In this document: positions 31,594 through 35,320 of the stretch, piece by piece
How the letters are laid out: every line of letters starts with the position of its first letter
Numbering within the stretch: position 1 is the stretch's first letter
NCBI RefSeq assembly: GCF_900476375.1
Contig: NZ_UPPP01000089.1
Location: forward strand, 1 to 35,320
DNA length: 35,320 nt
DNA from: Allolucifera butyrica
GTDB taxonomy: Bacteria > Bacillota > Negativicutes > Sporomusales > UPPP01
Reading direction: 5' to 3'
Program-made: the position numbers and the translations under genes
The notes under the pieces: model-generated
The model's input: only the letters and a program-made list of their open reading frames with translations
What the model was told of the DNA's origin: nothing
Databases searched by the model: none

Positions 31594-31934
31594 CAATGTA
31601 TTAGATTTGTTAAAAAGTTGCTTTGTATCAAAAACATATATACTATGGTAGCTCCAAAAATACTAATAAGAGAATTTCGTCGCCAAAGATGAAGAATTAT
31701 GACCAGGGCGACTGCAATACATTCATTGAGACCATAAGGTGCTTGATTCCAGTGGATATCTTTCAAACAATATATAACTAAGATAGTTATAATAATGGGT
31801 GGGATGTGTTTACCTACAAATAGGATGATTTCTGGCGGCTTCCTATTATGAAAGAATAGGAAAGGAAACGCTCTTGTGAAAAAGGTTACTGCCGCAATGA
31901 TTAAAATTGATAAATATATATCAGTTATATTCAT
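31593..31934 (-). CDS. azlD: Branched-chain amino acid export subunit AzlD
   Basis: 113-aa membrane protein with four hydrophobic segments. The opening YLSILIIAAVTFFTRAFPFLFF is the AzlD signature. With AzlC it exports branched-chain or related amino acids. It overlaps azlC by 14 bases with GTGGAG before its ATG, so translation is coupled. The stop codon abuts a REP palindrome. Confidence 0.88.
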   Translation of the reverse strand: MNITDIYLSILIIAAVTFFTRAFPFLFFHNRKPPEIILFVGKHIPPIIITILVIYCLKDIHWNQAPYGLNECIAVALVIILHLWRRNSLISIFGATIVYMFLIQSNFLTNLIH

Positions 31935-32637
31935 TTTTCTCCACTCTCTTTTTAAATAACAATAATATCAGTATGGATGAAAGCACGGATAGTAAGAGCA
32001 TGTTTTCTTTTCCGATTAAAAGGCTGGAAAAAATCGCACAAAAACCACCAATTAAAAATGGGATGCGTGTATTAAAGCTCTTGAATTGTTCCAATAATAA
32101 AACGATAAATAAAGCAGTCAGGGCGAAATCGAGTCCTTTTGTACTAATCGTAATAAAATTACCAGCAATGGCCCCAATTAGACTTCCCGCTACCCAATAA
32201 AACTGGTTTAGTATTGCTATATAGAAATAAAACTTTCTATTATCTATTCCTTCAGGCTCCTTAAGGGTAGCAAGTAGCGCATACGTTTCATCGGTAAGTG
32301 AAAATATCATATATGGCCTGATATTACCCGTGGCATTAAACTTATCAAATAACGAAAGGCCATATAGCGCATGTCGAAAATTCACAAGTAAACTTATGAT
32401 AGCTATTTCCATAAAACTAATGTTATTTATAAAAAAGTTTATGGCAATAAATTGTATCGCACCCGCATAAATGAGCGCACTCATAATTGGCGCAATGACC
32501 CAGGAGTAGCCAAGGCCGTTTAGTAAAAGTCCAAAGGCAATCCCTGTAGATATGTAACCAAATAAAACAGGGATTGTTACCGTAAATGCTGCTTTCAATG
32601 TTTCAAGTTGCAGTTTTGAGTACATGTTTGCAAACAT
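31921..32637 (-). CDS. azlC: Branched-chain amino acid permease AzlC
   Basis: 238-aa membrane protein with the AzlC/YgaZ block (GYISTGIAFGLLLNGLGYSW, SALIYAGAIQFIA, NFRHALYGLSL, SLTDETYALL). It is the large subunit of a two-part exporter for branched-chain amino acids or analogues; YgaZH of E. coli exports valine. The ribosome site is weak (TGAGATGATG). It diverges from an XRE-cupin gene with an 11-bp inverted repeat between them, the probable control point. Confidence 0.88.
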   Translation of the reverse strand: MFANMYSKLQLETLKAAFTVTIPVLFGYISTGIAFGLLLNGLGYSWVIAPIMSALIYAGAIQFIAINFFINNISFMEIAIISLLVNFRHALYGLSLFDKFNATGNIRPYMIFSLTDETYALLATLKEPEGIDNRKFYFYIAILNQFYWVAGSLIGAIAGNFITISTKGLDFALTALFIVLLLEQFKSFNTRIPFLIGGFCAIFSSLLIGKENMLLLSVLSSILILLLFKKRVEKNEYN

Positions 32638-32762
32638 TTATCATCATCTCACAGTTCAATATTTCTGCCTAAAAATATGTACTTCCTTTTTGTTGCTCTC
32701 ATCATTCTTGCCTCCTTAGAATAATTACGTTATACTATCAGTTGTAGTTTACGATTGGAAAG

Positions 32763-32802
32763 TATATTTAACGTTAGTCATATTTTACTATCGTTAAATA
32801 TA
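32763..32802. promoter_or_regulatory. Operator-like inverted repeat between azlC and XRE-cupin gene
   Basis: TATATTTAACG (32763-32773) and CGTTAAATATA (32792-32802) are exact inverted copies, 18 bases apart. The right arm ends about 15 bases before the XRE gene's ribosome site, fitting autoregulation by the XRE protein and control of azlCD. Confidence 0.65.
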
Positions 32803-32837
32803 ATTGTCAACAGTAATAAAGGAGGCATAATAATTAA

Positions 32838-33392
32838 TTGGACATTAATTTGATTATTGCTGATAATCTAAAGAGACTTCGCAATGAGCGAAATTTGAGC
32901 TTAGGCCGGCTTTCTGAACTGTCCGATGTTAGTAAAGTGATGCTTTCTCAAATAGAAAGAGGCGAAACCAATCCAACAATTAATACTATTTGGAAAATAG
33001 CGATTGGATTGAATGTTCCCTATACATCATTATTAGAGCAGCAAGAACAGAATGCTCATGTTATAAAAAAGTCAGACATAGTTTCTCAATTTACTGATGA
33101 TGGACAATATCGTCTTTATTGTTACTATTCCAATACACCTCATCGTAATTTTGAGTTGTTTCAAATGGAACTTAATGAAGGATGCAGATATACTTCTGTC
33201 GGACATTCTGAAAAGTCTGAGGAATATTTAATGGTTTTAGAAGGTGAATTAACTCTGGAAGTAAACCATGAGACCTTTATTTTACATGCTGATGATACCA
33301 TTGCTTTTAGTGCCTCTACCAAACATGCTTACTTTAATAGCGGTAAAGGGATCTTAAAAACCGTCATAATGAATTTTTATCCCGCTCGCTAA
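32838..33392 (+). CDS. XRE-cupin transcriptional regulator
   Basis: 184 aa. Residues 7-62 are the HTH (IADNLKRLRNERNLSLGRLSELSDVSKVMLSQIERGETNPTINTIWKIAIGL). Residues 105-180 are a cupin (GHSEKSEEYLMVLEGELTLEV, HADDTIAFSASTKHAYFN) that would bind a small ligand. The start is TTG 32838; AAAGGAGG is about 13 bases upstream, a little long, but no better start is in frame. Divergent from azlCD with a shared inverted repeat, so it is the likely regulator of amino-acid export, comparable in position though not in family to the Lrp-type AzlB. Confidence 0.87.
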   Translation: MDINLIIADNLKRLRNERNLSLGRLSELSDVSKVMLSQIERGETNPTINTIWKIAIGLNVPYTSLLEQQEQNAHVIKKSDIVSQFTDDGQYRLYCYYSNTPHRNFELFQMELNEGCRYTSVGHSEKSEEYLMVLEGELTLEVNHETFILHADDTIAFSASTKHAYFNSGKGILKTVIMNFYPAR

Positions 33393-33404
33393 ATAATAAT
33401 GTGA

Positions 33405-33504
33405 ATGACCATTCCGTTCATCTCAAAACGCCTACAACACCCTTTATTTCCCATAAAAAAATAAAAACTCCTGCCAAATTCTACATATTGGGGCAGAAGT
33501 TTAT
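33405..33504 (-). terminator. Repeat family B, copy 3: terminator of the carboxypeptidase gene
   Basis: Diverged copy of the element at 6131 and 9776. The minus-strand hairpin AAACTTCTGCC / GGCAGGAGTTT (33502-33492 with 33475-33465) is followed by TTATTTTTTT, 19 bases past the carboxypeptidase stop. The micro-ORF start MGNKGC is kept, but an inserted codon and base changes alter its end. Confidence 0.8.
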
Positions 33505-33522
33505 TCATAAAAAATTGCATTT

Positions 33523-34767
33523 TTAAATCCAATTTCGGAATAATCGCCATAGAACGTTCGGCGGATTGATTTGCACTGAATTTTGCAGTGGGAATTCCTT
33601 AACGTATTGGCCTGACTGAATTTTTAAAGTTGCTATATTTTCACCCTGCGGAATTGGTAATTGATTCTTCAAAAGATTAATAGAAAGAGCTGCAGTCATT
33701 CCGGGATAACCAAAAATCTGTACAGGCTCAGAAGAATATAAGGCACTGTTACTATGCCAGGCATTTATTACCTGTCCAAAACCGGCTGGCGGGGGTGTTA
33801 TGGGATATAACTTAAACTCGGATCTAACCTCATCTAACATTTTTGCATTCTCGTTTATGGCATTAGCCAATGGATGGTCAGTCCACTGGCCTAGCACCAC
33901 TCCAATAATGTAATGCGGTTCTGTTCCAACATCTATAGTGGCTGCCGACACGAAGCAGCCGCCGGCCGACGACGAAGAACCCGTTTTAACCCCTGCAATT
34001 CCATGATACCCAAGCATTTTATTTACGTTATATATAGTTCCTTCTATAGGAAAGGTAACTTTGGGCGTTGCAACGATTTGGCGGAAAACCGGATCTTCCA
34101 TGGCGACTTGAGTAATTTTTATTTGATCCACTGCATTACTTACGGATGCGGGATTTACCCCACTTGCATCCTCATAGTGAGTTTCCGTCATACCCAGGGA
34201 TTGAGCAGTCTCATTCATTTTCGTTACGAAAGCAGTTTCCGACCCAGAAATCCATCGTGCTAAAGTACTCGCAATGTTATCTCCCGATGGCAGCATCAAA
34301 CCTTCCAGGAGTTGTCTCTCTGTTAGCTTTTCCCCTTCCGAAACTGCTACAGTCGAGTCTCCATGACTTGCATCGTTAAGGTAATTGGAAACGTCTTTCG
34401 CAGTCATAGTTATGACAGGGCCGTCTTCACCAGGCCGCAAAGGGTGCACCTTTAGAACCAGGTAAGCCGTCATGATTTTCGTTACGCTAGCGATGGGAAT
34501 TGAACTTTGGTCAGAGGAAGCAGCGATCACCCCGAATTTGCTCGTACCAATGGCGGATTCTCCTTGTTTCGGAAAGGTAACGGAAAACTGCCCCGGTAAA
34601 GTAACGGTAGGAGACATCGGTTTTACCTCGATTCCCGGGGAATTACGATAAAAATGAACAATGCTTATAACGCAGATCAATGCAATAATAAGCAAAATTG
34701 GAATTTTCCTTTTAAATGAGAACTTATTGAACAAGAGTATGGAATCTTTCGACGGTGGCTTAGCCAT
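33523..34767 (-). CDS. D-alanyl-D-alanine carboxypeptidase (DacF/S11 family)
   Basis: 414-aa penicillin-binding protein that trims the terminal D-Ala of peptidoglycan stem peptides outside the membrane. An N-terminal signal anchor covers about residues 21-39. The active-site motifs are Ser94-x-x-Lys97 (IASVTKIMTAY), a second motif SGDN at 161-164 (usual form SxN), and Lys261-Thr-Gly (GVKTGSSSSAGG). The C-terminal ~120 residues form a beta domain ending in a hydrophobic stretch (VLWRLFRNWI) that may touch the membrane. GGGAGG precedes the ATG. Single gene with a family B terminator. Sporulation-linked DacF is one possibility; the sequence alone does not decide. Confidence 0.9.
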   Translation of the reverse strand: MAKPPSKDSILLFNKFSFKRKIPILLIIALICVISIVHFYRNSPGIEVKPMSPTVTLPGQFSVTFPKQGESAIGTSKFGVIAASSDQSSIPIASVTKIMTAYLVLKVHPLRPGEDGPVITMTAKDVSNYLNDASHGDSTVAVSEGEKLTERQLLEGLMLPSGDNIASTLARWISGSETAFVTKMNETAQSLGMTETHYEDASGVNPASVSNAVDQIKITQVAMEDPVFRQIVATPKVTFPIEGTIYNVNKMLGYHGIAGVKTGSSSSAGGCFVSAATIDVGTEPHYIIGVVLGQWTDHPLANAINENAKMLDEVRSEFKLYPITPPPAGFGQVINAWHSNSALYSSEPVQIFGYPGMTAALSINLLKNQLPIPQGENIATLKIQSGQYVKEFPLQNSVQINPPNVLWRLFRNWI

Positions 34768-34916
34768 AAATAGCCTCCCAGAGGAATAAAAAGAACGTTA
34801 TTATGCTTGCGTCATAATAGAATTCATACACAACGCCCATAACAAGTAGTTTTCCATAAGATTACCCTTCGTATTCTCTCGACATTCCCCCGACTTGCTT
34901 AAAGATATCAAAATCT

Positions 34917-34942
34917 GACCGCTTGCAGAATTGCAAGCGGTC
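34917..34942. other. 10-bp perfect hairpin
   Basis: GACCGCTTGC (34917-34926), 6-base loop, GCAAGCGGTC (34933-34942). It lies upstream of the carboxypeptidase gene and next to the REP/intron junction. T-tracts on both sides are poor, so a terminator call is uncertain. Confidence 0.5.
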
Positions 34943-34950
34943 GATTTGCT

Positions 34951-34990
34951 TTCAGTGAGTCAAGGACGAGTCAGGGGACGGACGAGTCAG
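34951..34990. repeat. REP-like palindrome, family A (GAGTC type), intron target
   Basis: GAGTCAAGGACGAGTC then AGGGGACGGACGAGTCAG. It shares GGACGAGTCAGGGGACGG exactly with 11803-11820. The group II intron boundary follows at 34991. Confidence 0.65.
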
Positions 34991-35029
34991 GTCGAGTAGA
35001 AACGCGCCTTGCGACGCGCAACCCTCACA

Positions 35030-35062
35030 GAACCGGACTTGCCCTATTAAGGCATCCGGCTC
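35030..35062 (-). ncRNA. Group II intron domain V
   Basis: GAGCCGGATGCC ... GGGCAAGTCCGGTTC folds into the expected 33-34 nt hairpin: outer stem GAGCCGGA/TCCGGTTC, with the catalytic AGC triad in the 5' strand, and inner stem GCC/GGC around TTAATA. Confidence 0.8.
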
Positions 35063-35085
35063 TTCATAGCAGCATTTACTTACGT

Positions 35086-35320
35086 CTAGCCATAGATATT
35101 TACATAGATTCTCGCGTTAACTAGCGGGAATCTCTCCTCGAGTTTTGCAAATCCTTCCCAAGTCAGGCTGTTCTTTTGGCTTCTACGATTGAGCACTTCA
35201 AGTATCTTGCGCCGTATGCGGTATCCAAACGCATGAATTCCGTTGCTGTTGTCGGTCACCCCATAGTAGCGGTAGTGCCCAGCCAGCTTGGCATTTATCT
35301 GCTTGATTAAGTCTCCTATC
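35086..35320 (-). CDS. ltrA: Group II intron reverse transcriptase/maturase, C-terminal fragment
   Basis: Only the last 77 codons lie in the window. They begin IGDLIKQINAKLAGHYRYYG, continue VTDNSNGIHAFGYRIRRKIL and end LEERFPLVNARIYVNIYG before TAG. GHYRYYGVTDN is the well-conserved C-terminal maturase/GIIM region of LtrA-type proteins, which help the intron splice and reverse-transcribe into new sites. No HNH endonuclease motif follows, so the protein appears endonuclease-minus, as is usual in group IIC and several other bacterial classes. Domain V lies 24 bases after the stop. Confidence 0.85.
   Translation of the reverse strand, partial: IGDLIKQINAKLAGHYRYYGVTDNSNGIHAFGYRIRRKILEVLNRRSQKNSLTWEGFAKLEERFPLVNARIYVNIYG

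Larger units (their letters stand above)
34991..35320 (-). mobile_element. Group II intron, 3' portion (continues beyond window)
   Basis: Minus-strand retroelement: end of the reverse transcriptase/maturase, then domains V and VI, ending at about 34991 with CTACTCGAC. Domain VI contains a GCGCG...CGCGC-type stem (about 35001-35018). The exon beyond the 3' end is a family A palindrome. The 5' end of the intron is outside the window. Confidence 0.8.

Noticed and set aside
31402..31596. 64-codon minus frame between HIT and azlD genes
   Set aside because: It begins inside a REP palindrome, lacks a ribosome site and matches nothing I recognise; could be a gene remnant but not supportable.
1..35320. 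CRISPR array
   Set aside because: No regularly spaced identical repeats and no cas genes; the dispersed repeats are irregular in spacing and type.

Overview
The window looks like accessory and catabolic chromosome of a low-to-mid GC anaerobic Firmicute. Strong AAGGAGG-type ribosome sites, TTG/GTG starts, oxygen-labile enzymes (two-subunit tartrate dehydratase, EFR1-type flavodoxin/ferredoxin), many chemotaxis receptors and dispersed GGGACGG-core palindromes fit a Negativicutes (Sporomusaceae-like) or related clostridial genome. The taxon is inference; no rRNA or marker gene is present.

Layout. 1-1400: 3' part of an IS1182-type element whose right end abuts a REP-like palindrome. 1485-4700: a TetR repressor diverging from an isochorismatase-like protein, an MBL-fold hydrolase and an MFS exporter, with twin GGAGANNTCTCC operators between the divergent genes. 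4887-6053: membrane acyltransferase. 6337-8852: a GC-richer block of TetR, flavodoxin/ferredoxin and SDR reductase, with a shared operator motif. 8946-12382: HExxH membrane protein, gene remnants, a triple-repeat membrane-anchored protein and a conserved unknown helical protein. 12773-16866: tartrate cluster (ttdB, ttdA, MFS transporter; divergent LysR). 17333-18037: gamma-carbonic anhydrase-like protein.

18395-26701 is the most interesting block: a PAS/AAA+/Fis sigma54 activator, a GTATAC-type upstream activating array, a -24/-12 promoter with exact GG-N10-GC spacing, then AtuA-family protein, its small partner, a CaiB/BaiF CoA-transferase, a soluble chemoreceptor, a CitMHS carboxylate transporter and a thiolase. 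It reads as a sigma54-controlled pathway that imports a metal-chelated organic acid, activates it to a CoA thioester and cleaves it to acetyl-CoA; the substrate cannot be named from sequence.

26869-30863: Cache chemoreceptor, HTH-only TetR fragment, amidohydrolase-2 (ACMSD/gamma-resorcylate type), and a decayed second copy of the TetR/operator/isochorismatase module from the left end. 30938-34767: HIT protein, azlC/azlD with a divergent XRE-cupin regulator, and a D-Ala-D-Ala carboxypeptidase. 34991-35320: 3' end of a group II intron (minus strand) with the end of its reverse transcriptase/maturase.

Two dispersed repeat families punctuate the window. Family A consists of REP-like palindromes with a GGGACGG-type core. 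Family B is an element of about 100-120 bp that carries a minus-strand intrinsic terminator followed by a possible 16-codon micro-ORF. Both sit mostly at gene ends, and several genes read into them for their last or first codons.
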